Below are positions 1 through 11,270 of a stretch of 64,000 bases of DNA, in pieces. The notes below the pieces were generated by a model. The model ran no database searches. It was not told the DNA's origin and saw only the letters and a list, made by a program, of their open reading frames with translations. The stretch lies in assembly GCF_002095535.1 (NCBI RefSeq), contig NZ_MLJI01000001.1, positions 877,604 to 941,603 of the forward strand, in the 5' to 3' direction. A program made the position numbers and the translations under genes. Within the stretch, counting starts at the first letter, position 1, and each line of letters opens with the position of its first letter. Source of the stretch: Pantoea cypripedii (GTDB taxonomy: Bacteria; Pseudomonadota; Gammaproteobacteria; Enterobacterales; Enterobacteriaceae).

Positions 1-857
1 ATTTGCAGGTATTGACCCTCGCCTGGTACTTCTCGGGTGAGCAGCGTTATGCCGATAAAGCGCAGTCGATGGCGCGGCATTGGTTCATTGATCCCGCCAG
101 CCGCATGAATCCTAACCTCAATTTTGCCCAGGGGGTGCCGGGTGTGGCGCAGGGGCGTCATACCGGGGTGCTGGATGGGCGTTATTTCGCCACCCGTGTG
201 GTGGATGCGCTGACGCTGTTGCGCGGATCGCCGGGCTGGCAACACGCGGATGAGCAGGGCGTGCAGCAGTGGTTTCATGCCTATCTGCACTGGCTGCAAC
301 AGAGTCCGCTGGCGCAACAGGAGGCTGCGGCGGCTAACAACCATGGCAGCTGGTACTGTACGCAGGTGGCGGGCATCGCCTGGTATCTTGGCGATCGCGC
401 GACGGTGCAGACGATGGTGGCGCTGGCGCGCCGTAAGATCGACCAACAAATTCGGGCTGATGGTACGCAACCGGCGGAACTGGCGCGCACGCGATCCTTT
501 CATTACAGCTATTTTAATCTGCAGGCACTCAGCAACCTTGCCTGGCTGGCACAACGAAGCGGCTTCGGCGATCTCTGGCATTACCAGAACCCGCAGGGCG
601 GATCGTTGCTTGCCGCGCTGGCAGCCATGGCCCCTTACAGCGATCCGGCCAAAGTCTGGCCGTGGAAAAATCGCGATCGTGTCAGCGTGCGGCTGATTCC
701 TTTACTGTCACTGGCGGATAACAGTTTGCAGCAATCACGCTGGCAGCAGCGCATTGCTCAGGCGGACTGGACGGTATCGGGTGGCACGGTGCAACAGGCA
801 CAGCAAGATACCTGGTTGTTTTCACTGCCTTATGCGCAGAAAAAAGGCCAGCATTAG
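1..857 (+). CDS. alginate lyase family protein (5' end outside window)
   Basis: The last 285 codons of a larger gene; the reading frame is open to the left window edge, so the start and any signal peptide are not visible. The visible part contains an NNHG-x-WY motif (about residues 112-118 of the visible frame) and a Tyr/His-rich stretch RSFHYSYFN, the arrangement seen in alpha/alpha-barrel alginate lyase domains, where Asn, His and Tyr act in beta-elimination of uronate polymers. Family members are normally periplasmic. Whether alginate is the true substrate cannot be told from sequence; some Erwiniaceae relatives sit near exopolysaccharide genes. It converges with yaeH, 28 nt apart. Confidence 0.72.
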   Translation, partial: LQVLTLAWYFSGEQRYADKAQSMARHWFIDPASRMNPNLNFAQGVPGVAQGRHTGVLDGRYFATRVVDALTLLRGSPGWQHADEQGVQQWFHAYLHWLQQSPLAQQEAAAANNHGSWYCTQVAGIAWYLGDRATVQTMVALARRKIDQQIRADGTQPAELARTRSFHYSYFNLQALSNLAWLAQRSGFGDLWHYQNPQGGSLLAALAAMAPYSDPAKVWPWKNRDRVSVRLIPLLSLADNSLQQSRWQQRIAQADWTVSGGTVQQAQQDTWLFSLPYAQKKGQH

Positions 858-885
858 CTGGCCTGAGCAGAGCGGGAAGCAAGTA

Positions 886-1278
886 TTAACGACCGCTGCG
901 GGTCAGTTTATCGAGGTCGGATTCGATCTCAGCAATCTTGTTAGACACCACGTTTTCCAGATGGCGCAGATCGTCAAGGATTTTGCGTTTCAGATCGACT
1001 TCAACCTGATCGCGCTGGCAAATCTGATCCAGCTCATCAATCACATAACGCAGGTTAGGGCTGATTTCCTGAACTTCTTTATATCCCTGGCTGCTGTGGT
1101 CGGCCACCACGGTTTTGCGTTGACGCGGGTATTTGAACTTCACGCTTTTCGCGAAGAATTCGCCTTTGTCTTTGCGGAAGTAGATTTTCAGGATGTCGTT
1201 ATTGGCTTCCTGACGCAGGCTGTAACGGTCAATGTCGTCAGGGTTGCTGATACCTAAGCTTTTCAGGTTGTCGTACAT
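886..1278 (-). CDS. yaeH: DUF3461 family protein YaeH
   Basis: A 130-residue cytosolic protein almost identical in layout to E. coli YaeH, beginning [10 protein letters not shown] and containing [17 protein letters not shown]. The C-terminal third is charged and probably helical ([25 protein letters not shown]). The frame is open 16 codons further upstream, but the family start is the ATG at 1276-1278. Function is unknown. It lies downstream of dapD on the same strand, as in E. coli, but a strong terminator after dapD separates the two, so it probably has its own promoter in the 1279-1492 gap. Confidence 0.9.
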   Translation of the reverse strand: MYDNLKSLGISNPDDIDRYSLRQEANNDILKIYFRKDKGEFFAKSVKFKYPRQRKTVVADHSSQGYKEVQEISPNLRYVIDELDQICQRDQVEVDLKRKILDDLRHLENVVSNKIAEIESDLDKLTRSGR

Positions 1279-1492
1279 AGCTTTATATTCCATCAAAAGT
1301 GGGAGAGCGCGCAGGACCATCATCATTCAGGATGCAGCTGAAACGCAGCAACCAGCTTAAACAACTGTAGACATAAAAAACCGGGATGAACATTGCGCGG
1401 CCTGAGTTAACTGGCGCGGATTATGACCTGTTTGAAAAACAAACGCACTTGTTAATTCGCGGTGAGAAACAGGTTGTCAGGTAGGATGTGTA

Positions 1493-1525
1493 AAGAAAAA
1501 ATTACGGGCCTGAATACAGGCCCGT
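1493..1525 (-). terminator. Rho-independent terminator of dapD
   Basis: Perfect 9-bp stem (ACGGGCCTG / CAGGCCCGT) with a 4-nt loop, followed on the minus strand by AATTTTTTC. It starts about 30 nt after the dapD stop codon. Confidence 0.85.
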
Positions 1526-1554
1526 CGGATAAGTTTATTTAAGGCAAATTCGCC

Positions 1555-2379
1555 TTAGTCGATAGTGCGCAGCAGCTCGTTGATACCGACTTTGCCACGG
1601 GTTTTCGCATCAACTTTCTTCACGATAACCGCGCAGTACAAGCTGTAGCTGCCGTCTTTAGAAGGCAGGTTACCTGAAACCACCACAGAACCCGCTGGAA
1701 CACGGCCATAATGCACTTCGCCGGTTTCGCGGTCATAAATTTTGGTGCTCTGACCGATGTAGACGCCCATGGAGATCACGGAACCTTCTTCAACGATCAC
1801 GCCTTCAACGATTTCTGAACGTGCGCCGATAAAGCAGTTGTCTTCGATGATGGTCGGGTTAGCCTGCAGCGGCTCCAGTACGCCACCGATGCCGACGCCG
1901 CCGGACAGGTGAACGTTTTTACCGATCTGCGCGCAGGAACCCACGGTTGCCCAGGTATCGACCATTGAACCCTCATCAACATAAGCGCCGATGTTAACGT
2001 AAGACGGCATCAGCACGGTGTTGCGTGCAATAAACGCACCCTGACGTACCGCTGCCGGAGGAACAACGCGGAAGCCTTCTTTTTTGAAGCGTGCTTCGTC
2101 CCAGTTAGCGAATTTCATCGGTACTTTGTCGTAGAAACGGGTTTCTGCGCCTTCCATGACCTGGTTGTCGTTGATGCGGAACGACAGCAGCACTGCTTTC
2201 TTCAGCCACTGATGCGTTACCCACTCACCGTTGATCTTTTCAGACACGCGCAGTTCACCGCTGTCCAGCAGACCGATGACCTGGTTGATGGCTTCACGAG
2301 TGGCGCTGTCCACGCTGGCTGGCGTGATGTCGGCGCGGCGCTCAAAGGCGGATTCAATAACGCTCTGTAACTGTTGCAT
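1555..2379 (-). CDS. dapD: 2,3,4,5-tetrahydropyridine-2,6-dicarboxylate N-succinyltransferase
   Basis: A 274-residue enzyme of the succinylase branch of lysine and diaminopimelate synthesis. It transfers succinyl from succinyl-CoA to tetrahydrodipicolinate in the cytosol. The sequence matches E. coli DapD across its length: a helical N-terminal domain ([18 protein letters not shown]) and a left-handed beta-helix of hexapeptide repeats from about residue 105 to 230 ([38 protein letters not shown]), the trimeric acyltransferase fold. An AGGAAAT ribosome site precedes the ATG. It lies between the ERIC element and a terminator and is probably a single-gene unit. Confidence 0.97.
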   Translation of the reverse strand: MQQLQSVIESAFERRADITPASVDSATREAINQVIGLLDSGELRVSEKINGEWVTHQWLKKAVLLSFRINDNQVMEGAETRFYDKVPMKFANWDEARFKKEGFRVVPPAAVRQGAFIARNTVLMPSYVNIGAYVDEGSMVDTWATVGSCAQIGKNVHLSGGVGIGGVLEPLQANPTIIEDNCFIGARSEIVEGVIVEEGSVISMGVYIGQSTKIYDRETGEVHYGRVPAGSVVVSGNLPSKDGSYSLYCAVIVKKVDAKTRGKVGINELLRTID

Positions 2380-2441
2380 GATAATTTCCTGATTCTGTCA
2401 TAGCGGATGCCCGGCCAATGCCAGGCATGAGTCAAATTTTC

Positions 2442-2564
2442 TACCCTAAATCATTCAGGTTGCAGGAAGGCGGCGACGCAGCGAATCCCTGGGAGCATAC
2501 TTCAGTATGTGACCAGGGTGAGCGAGGAAAGCCAACGCACCTGCAGCTTGAATGATGACGGGTA
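2442..2564. repeat. ERIC/IRU intergenic repeat
   Basis: A 123-nt imperfect palindrome bounded by TACCC and GGGTA. Its core, GGGAGCATAC TTCA GTATGTGACC followed by AGGGTGAGCGAGG, matches the enterobacterial repetitive intergenic consensus, whose usual length is about 127 nt. The outer arms (AATCATTCA / TGAATGATG) also pair. It fills almost the whole gap between glnD and dapD and ends 2 nt from the glnD stop codon, so it would form part of the 3' end of the glnD transcript. Confidence 0.88.
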
Positions 2565-2566
2565 GA

Positions 2567-5227
2567 TCACACTTTATCGTTTGGATTAAGGGCCTCTGTC
2601 AACCGTTGTTGCAACACATTGCGCATTTCGACATCAAGCGCGCGTCGCTCGCTGTTCGCCAGGATGAAAAGATCCTCAACCCGCTCACCAATTGTACTGA
2701 TACGCGCACCATGCAGTGACACACCTAAATCGGCAAAAACCTCACCCACCCGCGCCAGCAAGCCAGGCTGATCGAGCGCGATCAGTTCCAGATAGCTGCG
2801 GCGATCGGTATGGGTTGGCAGGAAGCTGACCTCGGTGTCGACGCTGAAGTGCTTGAGACGTGATGACTGACGACGCACGCGCGGCGGCACCCATTCGGTT
2901 TGGGCGATCGCCTGTTCCAGTGCGTGGATGATCATCGGATGACGATCGGCGGCCAGCGGGCTGCCATCGGGTTCCAGCACGATAAAGGTGTCCATGGCCA
3001 TGCCATCACGGCTGGTAAAGATCTGCGCGTCGTGCACGCTAAGGTTGCGCCGATCCAACTCGCCTGCCACTGCGGCGAACAGATAAGGGCGATCCGGGCT
3101 CCAGATGAAAATTTCGGTACCGCCACGGGTGGCCTGCGGGCTGACCAGCACCAGTGGCTTGCTCAAATCATGGTTAATCAGATGGCGTGCATGCCATGCC
3201 AGCTGATTAGGGGTGTGACGCAGGAAATAGTCGGAACGGCAGCGGCTCCAGATATGCTGCAATCGTTCTTCGTCGAGGTTTTCCATGCGCAACAGGGCCA
3301 GCGCCTGCAACCGATGATGGCGCACGCGCTCGCGCAGGTCCGGGCTGTTTTCCATGCCGCGGCGCAGCTGTTTTTCGGTGGCAAAAAACAGTTCACGCAG
3401 CAGGCTCTGCTTCCAGCTATTCCACAGACTTTCGTTAGTGGCGCAGATATCCGCTACCGTTAAGCACACCAGATAACGCAGGCGGTTTTCGTTCTGCATC
3501 ACTTCAGCAAATTGCTGAATGACGGTGGGGTCCTGAATATCACGACGCTGAGCGGTGACCGACATCAACAGATGGTGGCGCACCAGCCAGGCAACCAGCT
3601 GGGTTTCGCGTGAATTGAGACCATGCAGTTCGGCAAAATCCAGCGCATCCTGCGCCCCCAGAATCGAATGGTCACCACCGCGCCCTTTGGCGATGTCATG
3701 CAACAGCGCCGCCATCAGCAGCAGTTCCGGTTGTGGCAGACGTGGCCAGAGTTCAACACACATCGGATGCATCGGACGCGTGGCTTCGTCGGCAAAGCTC
3801 TCCAGCTTCTGCAATACGCGGATGGTGTGTTCATCCACGGTGTAGGCATGGAACAGGTCAAACTGCATCTGGCCGACGATATTGCCCCACAGCGGCGTGT
3901 AGGCCCACAGCACGCTATGGCGATGCATCGGCAACAGCGCGCGCTTCACGGCGCCGGGGTGGCGCAGAATCGCCATAAAGGTCTGGCGCGCTTCCGGGAT
4001 TTGGCACAACGGTTGTTTCAGGTGACGACGTGAATAACGCAGCTGGCGCAAGGTGGTGGAATAGATGCCTTTAATGTCCTCGTTGCGTACCATTACGTAA
4101 AACATACGCATGATCGATTGCGGTTCACGATCGAACAGCGTCGGATCGCGCAGGTCGATCAAATCCCCCCGCAGCTGGAAATCGTCGTCAATGCTGCGCG
4201 GTTTTTCTGTCGAGGAAAGTCCGAGAATGGCTTCATCAAACAATTGCAGCAGCATCTGATTCAGTTCGCCAATACGGCGCGTGACGCGGAAAAAGTCCTT
4301 CATCATGCGCTCAACCGGCTCATTACCTTCGCCAAGGTAGTTAAGGCGTTGGGCGACGTTTAACTGGCGATCAAACAACAGCCGGTTATCGTAACGCGTT
4401 AACGTCAGATGCAAAGCAAAGCGGATACGCCAGAGAAATTCCTGGCATTCATTCAGCTCGTTGCGTTCAGCTTCGGTGAGAAAACCGAAGCCGACCATTT
4501 CATCCAGCGTGGTGGCACCAAAGTGGCGGCGCGCCACCCATTGCAGCGTGTGAATATCGCGCAGGCCACCGGGGCTGCTTTTGATATCCGGCTCCAGATT
4601 GTAACTGGTGCCGTGGTAGCGCTTATGGCGTTCCTGCTGTTCCTCAATTTTGGCGGCAAAGAAATCCGCCGAGGGCCAAAAGCCATCGCTGAAGATGTTC
4701 TTTTGCAGTTCGAGAAACAGCGCCACGTCGCCGGTCAGCATACGTGACTCAATCAGGTTGGTGGCGACAGTCAGATCCGACAATCCTTCCAGCAGGCACT
4801 CTTCCAGCGTACGCACGCTATGACCGACTTCCAGTTTGAGATCCCACATCAGCGTCAGCAGTTGACTGGTGCGCTGTGCTGCCTGCTCGTCCAGCGGGCG
4901 ACGGCTGAGGATCAGCACATCGATGTCTGACAGCGGATGCAATTCGCCACGGCCATAACCACCGACCGCCAGCAGGGCGATCTCTTTCATCTGATCAAAG
5001 CCAAAGAAGCGCCATAAGCGACGCAACAGCCGATCAATAAACAGCGTGCGTACATCAATCAGCGATTCAACATCGGTCCCGGCATCAAAAGCCACGCCCA
5101 TGTGCTGCTGAAATTGTTCGAGATAGAGTTTGAGGTTCTCGCGGGTTAAGGCTTCATCAGGCCAGTCGGCAGGGGAATCGGTCAGGCTCTTGTGTACTGC
5201 TTCAGTCACGCTACCACTCATCGACAT
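2567..5227 (-). CDS. glnD: bifunctional PII uridylyltransferase / uridylyl-removing enzyme
   Basis: The primary glutamine sensor. It uridylylates PII proteins (GlnB, GlnK) under nitrogen limitation and removes UMP under excess. The domain order is intact: nucleotidyltransferase with [15 protein letters not shown] near residue 100; a central HD hydrolase domain with [14 protein letters not shown] near residue 520; and two C-terminal ACT domains ([21 protein letters not shown] near 710, [15 protein letters not shown] near 825). The start is uncertain. The frame is open to a GTG at 5260, but that codon lies inside the map terminator; ATG at 5227 or 5221 is more likely, with GAG at 9 nt favouring 5221. 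It is relevant here because the island downstream appears nitrogen-controlled. Confidence 0.95.
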   Translation of the reverse strand: MSMSGSVTEAVHKSLTDSPADWPDEALTRENLKLYLEQFQQHMGVAFDAGTDVESLIDVRTLFIDRLLRRLWRFFGFDQMKEIALLAVGGYGRGELHPLSDIDVLILSRRPLDEQAAQRTSQLLTLMWDLKLEVGHSVRTLEECLLEGLSDLTVATNLIESRMLTGDVALFLELQKNIFSDGFWPSADFFAAKIEEQQERHKRYHGTSYNLEPDIKSSPGGLRDIHTLQWVARRHFGATTLDEMVGFGFLTEAERNELNECQEFLWRIRFALHLTLTRYDNRLLFDRQLNVAQRLNYLGEGNEPVERMMKDFFRVTRRIGELNQMLLQLFDEAILGLSSTEKPRSIDDDFQLRGDLIDLRDPTLFDREPQSIMRMFYVMVRNEDIKGIYSTTLRQLRYSRRHLKQPLCQIPEARQTFMAILRHPGAVKRALLPMHRHSVLWAYTPLWGNIVGQMQFDLFHAYTVDEHTIRVLQKLESFADEATRPMHPMCVELWPRLPQPELLLMAALLHDIAKGRGGDHSILGAQDALDFAELHGLNSRETQLVAWLVRHHLLMSVTAQRRDIQDPTVIQQFAEVMQNENRLRYLVCLTVADICATNESLWNSWKQSLLRELFFATEKQLRRGMENSPDLRERVRHHRLQALALLRMENLDEERLQHIWSRCRSDYFLRHTPNQLAWHARHLINHDLSKPLVLVSPQATRGGTEIFIWSPDRPYLFAAVAGELDRRNLSVHDAQIFTSRDGMAMDTFIVLEPDGSPLAADRHPMIIHALEQAIAQTEWVPPRVRRQSSRLKHFSVDTEVSFLPTHTDRRSYLELIALDQPGLLARVGEVFADLGVSLHGARISTIGERVEDLFILANSERRALDVEMRNVLQQRLTEALNPNDKV

Positions 5228-5246
5228 CGTCTCGTCTGCACGCCAT

Positions 5247-5269
5247 AAAAAAGCCGACACAAGGTCGGC
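5247..5269 (-). terminator. Rho-independent terminator of map
   Basis: A 6-bp GC-rich stem (GCCGAC / GTCGGC) with a 5-nt loop, then six U on the minus strand. It lies 22 nt after the map stop and overlaps the first possible glnD start codon, so map and glnD are likely to be transcribed largely separately. Confidence 0.75.
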
Positions 5270-5291
5270 GAGGTCATTATTGGAAAGAGAT

Positions 5292-6086
5292 TTACGCTAC
5301 GTTTTCCAGCACCGCCGGAATGGTGTCGTCTTCACGCAGGGTCAGAATCTCACAGCCGTTCTCCGTCACCACAATAGTATGCTCATACTGCGCGGACAAG
5401 CTGCGATCTTTGGTTTTTACGGTCCAGCCATCCTTCATGGTGCGGATGCGGTAGTCACCGGCGTTAACCATCGGCTCGACGGTAAAGGTCATGCCAGCCT
5501 GCAACACCACGCCACTGTCATCAGCATCGTAATGCAGCACCTGCGGTTCTTCATGGAAACCTTTACCAATGCCGTGGCCGCAATATTCACGTACCACGGA
5601 GAAATCCTGCGCTTCAACGTACTTCTGAATCGCACGACCCAGCTCACGCAGGCGAATGCCCGGTTTTACCAGACGCAGCGCCAGATACAGGCTTTCCTGC
5701 GTGACCCGGCACAGGCGTTCACCCTGGATAGTGGGTTTGCCAACGATGAACATTTTCGAGGTGTCACCGTGATATTCATCTTTGATCACCGTGACATCGA
5801 TATTGACGACATCGCCATCTTTCAGCAGGCGATCGTCGCTGGGAATGCCGTGGCACACCACTTCATTGATTGAGATGCACACCGATTTCGGGAAACCGTG
5901 GTAGCCAAGGCAGGCAGAAATAGCCTGCTGCTGTTGGGTGATGTGCTCGTGGCAGAGACGGTCCAGTTCACCGGTAGAGATACCCGGCACGACATGCGGT
6001 GCAATCATTTCCAGCACCTCAGCGGCCAGACGGCCCGCAACACGCATTTTTTCGATTTCTTCAGGGGTTTTGATTGAAATTGCCAT
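5292..6086 (-). CDS. map: type I methionine aminopeptidase
   Basis: Removes the initiator methionine from nascent proteins in the cytosol. At 264 residues it has the same length as the E. coli enzyme, and the pita-bread dinuclear metal ligands fall at the same positions: D97 (NIDVTV), D108 (HGDTSKMF), H171 ([12 protein letters not shown]), E204 (TVEPMV) and E235 (YEHTIVV); H79 in VCHGIP is also present. It is transcribed divergently from rpsB, the standard enterobacterial arrangement. Confidence 0.97.
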   Translation of the reverse strand: MAISIKTPEEIEKMRVAGRLAAEVLEMIAPHVVPGISTGELDRLCHEHITQQQQAISACLGYHGFPKSVCISINEVVCHGIPSDDRLLKDGDVVNIDVTVIKDEYHGDTSKMFIVGKPTIQGERLCRVTQESLYLALRLVKPGIRLRELGRAIQKYVEAQDFSVVREYCGHGIGKGFHEEPQVLHYDADDSGVVLQAGMTFTVEPMVNAGDYRIRTMKDGWTVKTKDRSLSAQYEHTIVVTENGCEILTLREDDTIPAVLENVA

Positions 6087-6205
6087 TAAATTAATCCGCG
6101 GCTGTCGAAAATTTCGACGATAATTGAATTCTGTGCAGTCATGTTAGCAGCAGCGATTTAGGCTGCCAAATCGGGAAACACTAAGCCTTTTCCCGCTAAC
6201 TACTA

Positions 6206-6235
6206 TTGGCGTATTCCTGCACATTATGGTATAAA
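6206..6235 (+). promoter_or_regulatory. rpsB promoter with GC discriminator
   Basis: -35 TTGGCG, 18-bp spacer, -10 TATAAA preceded by the extended element TG (6227-6228), followed by the GC-rich stretch GCGCGCCG. Such a discriminator is typical of stringently controlled ribosomal promoters, and the E. coli rpsB-tsf promoter is known to behave that way. Confidence 0.7.
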
Positions 6236-6241
6236 GCGCGC

Positions 6242-7127
<886 letters not shown>

Positions 7128-7175
7128 TAAGGTCTGCTCTTTCACAGAGCCCTTAGACATCAGATGTAATCTGTT

Positions 7176-7204
7176 AAGGGGGCCGCACAGGCCCCTTTAT
7201 TATA
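7176..7204 (+). terminator. attenuator-like terminator between rpsB and tsf
   Basis: Stem AAGGGGCC / GGCCCCTT around a GCACA loop, followed by TTATTATAT. The broken U tract suggests partial termination, which would set the rpsB to tsf ratio. A hairpin at this place is also known in E. coli. Confidence 0.65.
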
Positions 7205-7310
7205 TCCAAGTTTGTCACGCTGACCTGTCAGGTGAGCGGGGCAGAGTAAATTTTCCGCAACAAGTTTCTGGCAGTGTGCAAACACTGAGAAACGAATCGA
7301 GGATTCTGGA

Positions 7311-8162
7311 ATGGCTGAAATTACCGCTGCACTGGTAAAAGAACTGCGCGAGCGTACTGCCGCTGGCATGATGGATTGCAAAAAAGCGCTGACTGAAGCG
7401 AATGGCGATATCGAACTGGCCATCGAAAACATGCGTAAGTCTGGCGCAATCAAAGCAGCGAAAAAAGCGGGTAACGTTGCTGCTGATGGCGTGATCAAAA
7501 CCAAGATCGTTGACGGCTTTGGTGTGATCCTGGAAGTTAACTGCCAGACCGACTTCGTCGCAAAAGATGCCGGTTTCCAGGCGTTTGCTGACAAAGTGAT
7601 TGACGCAGCAGCTGCTGGCAAAGTGACTGACGTTGAAGTTCTGAAAGCGCAGTTCGAAGAAGAACGCGTAGCACTGGTTGCGAAAATCGGTGAGAACATC
7701 AACATCCGTCGCGTTGCGATTCTGGAAGGTGCTGAGCTGGGCAACTACCTGCACGGCGCACGTATCGGCGTTCTGGTTTCTACCAAAGGCGCTGACGAAG
7801 AGCTGATCAAGCAGGTTGCAATGCACGTTGCAGCAAGCAAGCCGGAATTCGTTAAGCCGGAAGACGTGTCTGAAGACGTGGTCGCTAAAGAGTACCAGGT
7901 TCAGCTGGACATCGCGATGCAGTCTGGTAAGCCGAAAGAAATCGCAGAGAAAATGGTTGAAGGCCGCATGAAGAAATTCACCGGCGAAGTTTCTCTGACT
8001 GGTCAGGCTTTCGTTATCGACCCGAGCAAAACCGTTGGCCAGGCTCTGAAAGAGAAAGGCGCAGACGTGATCAACTTTATCCGCTTCGAAGTGGGTGAAG
8101 GTATCGAGAAAGTTGAGACTGACTTCGCAGCAGAAGTTGCTGCAATGTCCAAACAGTCTTAA
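7311..8162 (+). CDS. tsf: translation elongation factor EF-Ts
   Basis: Guanine nucleotide exchange factor for EF-Tu; 283 residues, the same length as in E. coli. The N-terminal UBA-like domain carries the signature [16 protein letters not shown], and the core contains the [10 protein letters not shown] motif (about residues 77-86), where the DF pair inserts beside the EF-Tu magnesium site. It is co-transcribed with rpsB through a leaky hairpin and followed by a strong terminator. Confidence 0.98.
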   Translation: MAEITAALVKELRERTAAGMMDCKKALTEANGDIELAIENMRKSGAIKAAKKAGNVAADGVIKTKIVDGFGVILEVNCQTDFVAKDAGFQAFADKVIDAAAAGKVTDVEVLKAQFEEERVALVAKIGENINIRRVAILEGAELGNYLHGARIGVLVSTKGADEELIKQVAMHVAASKPEFVKPEDVSEDVVAKEYQVQLDIAMQSGKPKEIAEKMVEGRMKKFTGEVSLTGQAFVIDPSKTVGQALKEKGADVINFIRFEVGEGIEKVETDFAAEVAAMSKQS

Positions 8163-8171
8163 TTGGTCCGA

Positions 8172-8199
8172 AAGAACCGCCGGAAGGCGGTTCTTTTTT
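8172..8199 (+). terminator. Rho-independent terminator of rpsB-tsf
   Basis: Ten-bp stem AAGAACCGCC / GGCGGTTCTT with a GGAA tetraloop, directly followed by TTTTG, 10 nt after the tsf stop. Confidence 0.92.
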
Positions 8200-8320
8200 G
8201 TCTGCATTTTGTTGCGGACGCATTTTCAGTCACTTCCCAATAGCTTTTCTCTCTCGCTAAGCGGATGATTGATCAGATTTAACTTCTCCTTTTCATCATA
8301 TCTTCCAGGAAGAATTGACC

Positions 8321-9046
8321 ATGGCGACCAACGCAAAACCTGTATATCAACGTATCCTGCTAAAACTGAGTGGCGAAGCACTGCAAGGTGCCGAAGGTTT
8401 TGGTATTGACGCGAGTGTGCTTGACCGCATGGCGCAAGAGGTGAAAGAGCTGGTTGAGCTGGGTATCCAGGTAGGTGTGGTTATTGGTGGCGGTAACCTG
8501 TTCCGTGGCGCGGGCCTGGCACAGGCGGGTATGAACCGTGTGGTCGGTGACCATATGGGTATGCTGGCAACCGTGATGAATGGCCTGGCGATGCGCGATG
8601 CGCTGCACCGTGCCTATGTCAATGCGCGTCTGATGTCAGCGATTCCGCTGAATGGCGTATGTGATAACTACAGCTGGGCCGAAGCGATCAGCCTGCTGCG
8701 CAATAACCGTGTTGTGATTTTCTCTGCCGGTACTGGCAACCCGTTCTTTACCACCGACTCAGCCGCCTGCCTGCGTGGCATTGAAATTGAAGCGGACGTG
8801 GTGCTGAAAGCCACCAAAGTCGATGGCGTCTATTCTGCCGATCCGGTTAAAAATCCGGACGCAACGCTGTATGAACAGCTGAGCTATGCCGAAGTGCTGG
8901 ATAAAGAGCTGAAAGTGATGGATCTGGCAGCCTTTACGCTGGCTCGCGATCATCAGTTGCCAATCCGCGTCTTCAACATGAACAAGCCTGGCGCACTGCG
9001 CCGCGTAGTGATGGGTGAAAAAGAAGGCACCCTGATTACGCATTAA
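8321..9046 (+). CDS. pyrH: uridylate kinase (UMP kinase)
   Basis: Phosphorylates UMP to UDP with ATP. It is an essential hexameric cytosolic enzyme of the amino-acid-kinase fold, activated by GTP and inhibited by UTP. The 241-residue sequence matches E. coli Pyr[14 protein letters not shown] at the N-terminus, the glycine loop [28 protein letters not shown], and [13 protein letters not shown]. The ATG at 8321 is the family start; a TTG two codons upstream is in frame but unlikely. It stands alone between the tsf terminator and frr. Confidence 0.98.
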   Translation: MATNAKPVYQRILLKLSGEALQGAEGFGIDASVLDRMAQEVKELVELGIQVGVVIGGGNLFRGAGLAQAGMNRVVGDHMGMLATVMNGLAMRDALHRAYVNARLMSAIPLNGVCDNYSWAEAISLLRNNRVVIFSAGTGNPFFTTDSAACLRGIEIEADVVLKATKVDGVYSADPVKNPDATLYEQLSYAEVLDKELKVMDLAAFTLARDHQLPIRVFNMNKPGALRRVVMGEKEGTLITH

Positions 9047-9206
9047 TACCCGACGCAAGATAAAATAGGGTATATTCTGTTGGCGCGGCGCTCGGTCGTC
9101 GTGCCATACCCGAAATATGACGGGTATCAGGATGATCGATGATTATCGATACCGCTTCCGGTTAGCCCGGAAATGGCCAGGTCAAACCGAATCCAAGGGT
9201 TTCAAC

Positions 9207-9764
9207 GTGATTAACGAAATTAAAAAAGATGCTGAAACGCGCATGGACAAATGCGTGGAAGCATTCAAAAACACCATTAGCAAAGTGCGCACTGGTCGCG
9301 CTTCTCCCTCTCTGCTCGACGGCATTGTTGTTGAATATTACGGTACGCCAACGCCGCTGCGTCAGCTGGCTAGCGTCACTGTAGAAGATTCCCGTACGCT
9401 GAAAATCAACGTCTTCGATCGCTCGCTGGGTCCGGCCGTTGAGAAAGCGATTATGGCATCCGATCTGGGTCTGAACCCAAGTTCAGCAGGTAGCGACATC
9501 CGTGTTCCGCTGCCAGCGCTGACGGAAGAACGTCGTAAAGATCTGATCAAAATCGTCCGTGGTGAAGCGGAGCAGGGTCGTGTGTCAGTACGTAACGTAC
9601 GTCGTGACGCCAACGACAAGATCAAAGCGTTGCTGAAAGATAAAGAGATCAGCGAAGACGACGAACGTCGTACGCAGGACGAAATCCAGAAAATGACCGA
9701 TGCACGCATCAAGAATGTTGATGCAGCACTGGCAGAGAAAGAAAAGGAACTGATGGAGTTCTGA
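9207..9764 (+). CDS. frr: ribosome recycling factor
   Basis: With EF-G it splits post-termination ribosomes. A GTG start gives 185 residues, exactly the E. coli length, beginning (V/M)[20 protein letters not shown]; an in-frame ATG 30 codons upstream would add a non-conserved tail and is rejected. AAGGG lies upstream of the GTG. Conserved block: [15 protein letters not shown], followed by [14 protein letters not shown]. The two-domain, tRNA-shaped fold has a long three-helix bundle, visible here as the charged C-terminal helices. Confidence 0.97.
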   Translation: MINEIKKDAETRMDKCVEAFKNTISKVRTGRASPSLLDGIVVEYYGTPTPLRQLASVTVEDSRTLKINVFDRSLGPAVEKAIMASDLGLNPSSAGSDIRVPLPALTEERRKDLIKIVRGEAEQGRVSVRNVRRDANDKIKALLKDKEISEDDERRTQDEIQKMTDARIKNVDAALAEKEKELMEF

Positions 9765-9781
9765 TTCCATCTTTGTCCGAC

Positions 9782-9842
9782 AAACGCCGTCAAGAGAGGT
9801 ATACCCATTTGGGAATGCACGATCTTGCGGCGTTTTATTTTT
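9782..9842 (+). terminator. terminator after frr
   Basis: AAACGCCG pairs with CGGCGTTT, extended by CAAGA/TCTTG across a one-base bulge, with a long (about 27-nt) loop, followed by TTTTATTTTT. It is placed between frr and dxr. Confidence 0.7.
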
Positions 9843-9901
9843 GTCCCTGCGGATGAGGGCATTTTCTGCCTGCCTTCTCCGGAAAACACACGGAAAGCGT
9901 C

Positions 9902-11104
9902 ATGAAGCGATTAACTCTGCTTGGTTCCACCGGCTCAATTGGTACCAGCACACTGGCAGTGGTGCGGGAAAATCCCGAGCAATATCAGGTAACAGCGCTG
10001 GTGGCTGGTCAGAATGTGGCGTTGATGGCCGAGCAATGCCAGCAGTTTGCGCCGCGCTATGCGGCGATGGCGGATGAAATCTCCGCACAGGCGCTGCGTG
10101 AGCGACTGAGAGCACTCAACATCAAAACTGAAGTGCTCTCCGGCGTTCAGGCTGCCTGCGAACTTGCTGCGCTGGATGAGGTTGATCAGGTGATGGCGGC
10201 GATTGTCGGTGCATCGGGCCTGCTGCCGACGCTGGCAGCCATCCGCGCCGGTAAAACCGTGCTGCTGGCGAATAAAGAATCTCTTGTCACATGCGGCCGC
10301 CTGTTTATGGAGGCGGTACAGCGTCATCAGGCCCGGTTATTGCCCGTCGACAGCGAGCACAATGCCATTTTTCAGAGTTTACCGGCTTCCATACAGCAGC
10401 AGTTGGGGTACGCTGATCTGCGGGAGAACGGCATTGAGTCGATTATCCTCACGGGATCAGGTGGCCCTTTTCGTGACACGCCATTAGCTGAGTTAGCGGC
10501 TATGTCGCCGGATCAGGCATGTGCGCATCCGAACTGGTCAATGGGGCGTAAAATCTCTGTTGATTCAGCCACCATGATGAATAAAGGTCTTGAATACATT
10601 GAAGCCCGCTGGCTATTTAACGCAACGGATGCGCAGATGGAAGTGATCCTGCATCCGCAGTCGGTCATCCATTCTATGGTGCGTTATTGCGATGGTAGCG
10701 TGCTGGCGCAACTGGGATCGCCCGATATGCGTACCCCTATTGCTCACAGCATGGCATGGCCAGCACGTATTTCTGCCGGCGTGACACCGCTCGATTTCAC
10801 TCGAATGAAAGCGCTGACCTTCGCTGAGCCGGATTACGCGCGCTATCCCTGCCTGAAGCTGGCAATTGACGCCTGCGCCACTGGCCAGGCCGCCACGACG
10901 ACGCTGAATGCAGCGAATGAGGTGGCGGTCGCCGCATTTCTGCAGCATCAGATCCGCTTTACCGATATCGCAGCACTGAACAGTGAAGTGCTGGCATCGC
11001 TGAGCTGCGGGGAACCCGATAGCGTTGAGGCGGTGGTGGAGATTGATCGGTTAGCGCGAGTATGTGCCACGGAAATGTTGCCACGTTTGCGCATAGCAGG
11101 TTGA
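9902..11104 (+). CDS. dxr: 1-deoxy-D-xylulose 5-phosphate reductoisomerase
   Basis: Second step of the methylerythritol-phosphate isoprenoid pathway: rearranges and reduces DXP to MEP with NADPH and a divalent metal. The 400-residue protein has the nucleotide-binding LGSTGSIG loop (residues 7-14), [11 protein letters not shown] (about 122-132), the metal/substrate motif [11 protein letters not shown] (about 148-158) and the flexible loop [23 protein letters not shown], given here as a landmark around residues 203-225. It is also known as ispC. It precedes uppS, which consumes the downstream product. Confidence 0.97.
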   Translation: MKRLTLLGSTGSIGTSTLAVVRENPEQYQVTALVAGQNVALMAEQCQQFAPRYAAMADEISAQALRERLRALNIKTEVLSGVQAACELAALDEVDQVMAAIVGASGLLPTLAAIRAGKTVLLANKESLVTCGRLFMEAVQRHQARLLPVDSEHNAIFQSLPASIQQQLGYADLRENGIESIILTGSGGPFRDTPLAELAAMSPDQACAHPNWSMGRKISVDSATMMNKGLEYIEARWLFNATDAQMEVILHPQSVIHSMVRYCDGSVLAQLGSPDMRTPIAHSMAWPARISAGVTPLDFTRMKALTFAEPDYARYPCLKLAIDACATGQAATTTLNAANEVAVAAFLQHQIRFTDIAALNSEVLASLSCGEPDSVEAVVEIDRLARVCATEMLPRLRIAG

Positions 11105-11270
11105 TTGTCCCCGCTATTTGTTAGCTCAGGGCGAAAATGGTATAGTCGCTCGCTCGCGTTTCACGGCCTGGCATTGTTTCGATGCCAGCCGACTGAAAAG
11201 TCGGTGTTTGCTGCAGGCGCAATGTATTCAGAAACCACAGCATTTCTGATTAAAGGAATTATTACGCGTT

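Noticed and set aside
7215..8207. 330-codon frame antisense to tsf
   Set aside because: Shadow of tsf codon bias; low-complexity Phe/Cys-rich peptide without family resemblance. Similar long antisense frames over glnD, lpxA, ldcC, hpxU and hpxF were dropped for the same reason.
11193..11208. CCGAC/GTCGG hairpin upstream of uppS as a dxr terminator
   Set aside because: Five-bp stem with a poor U tract (TGTTTG); too weak to call.
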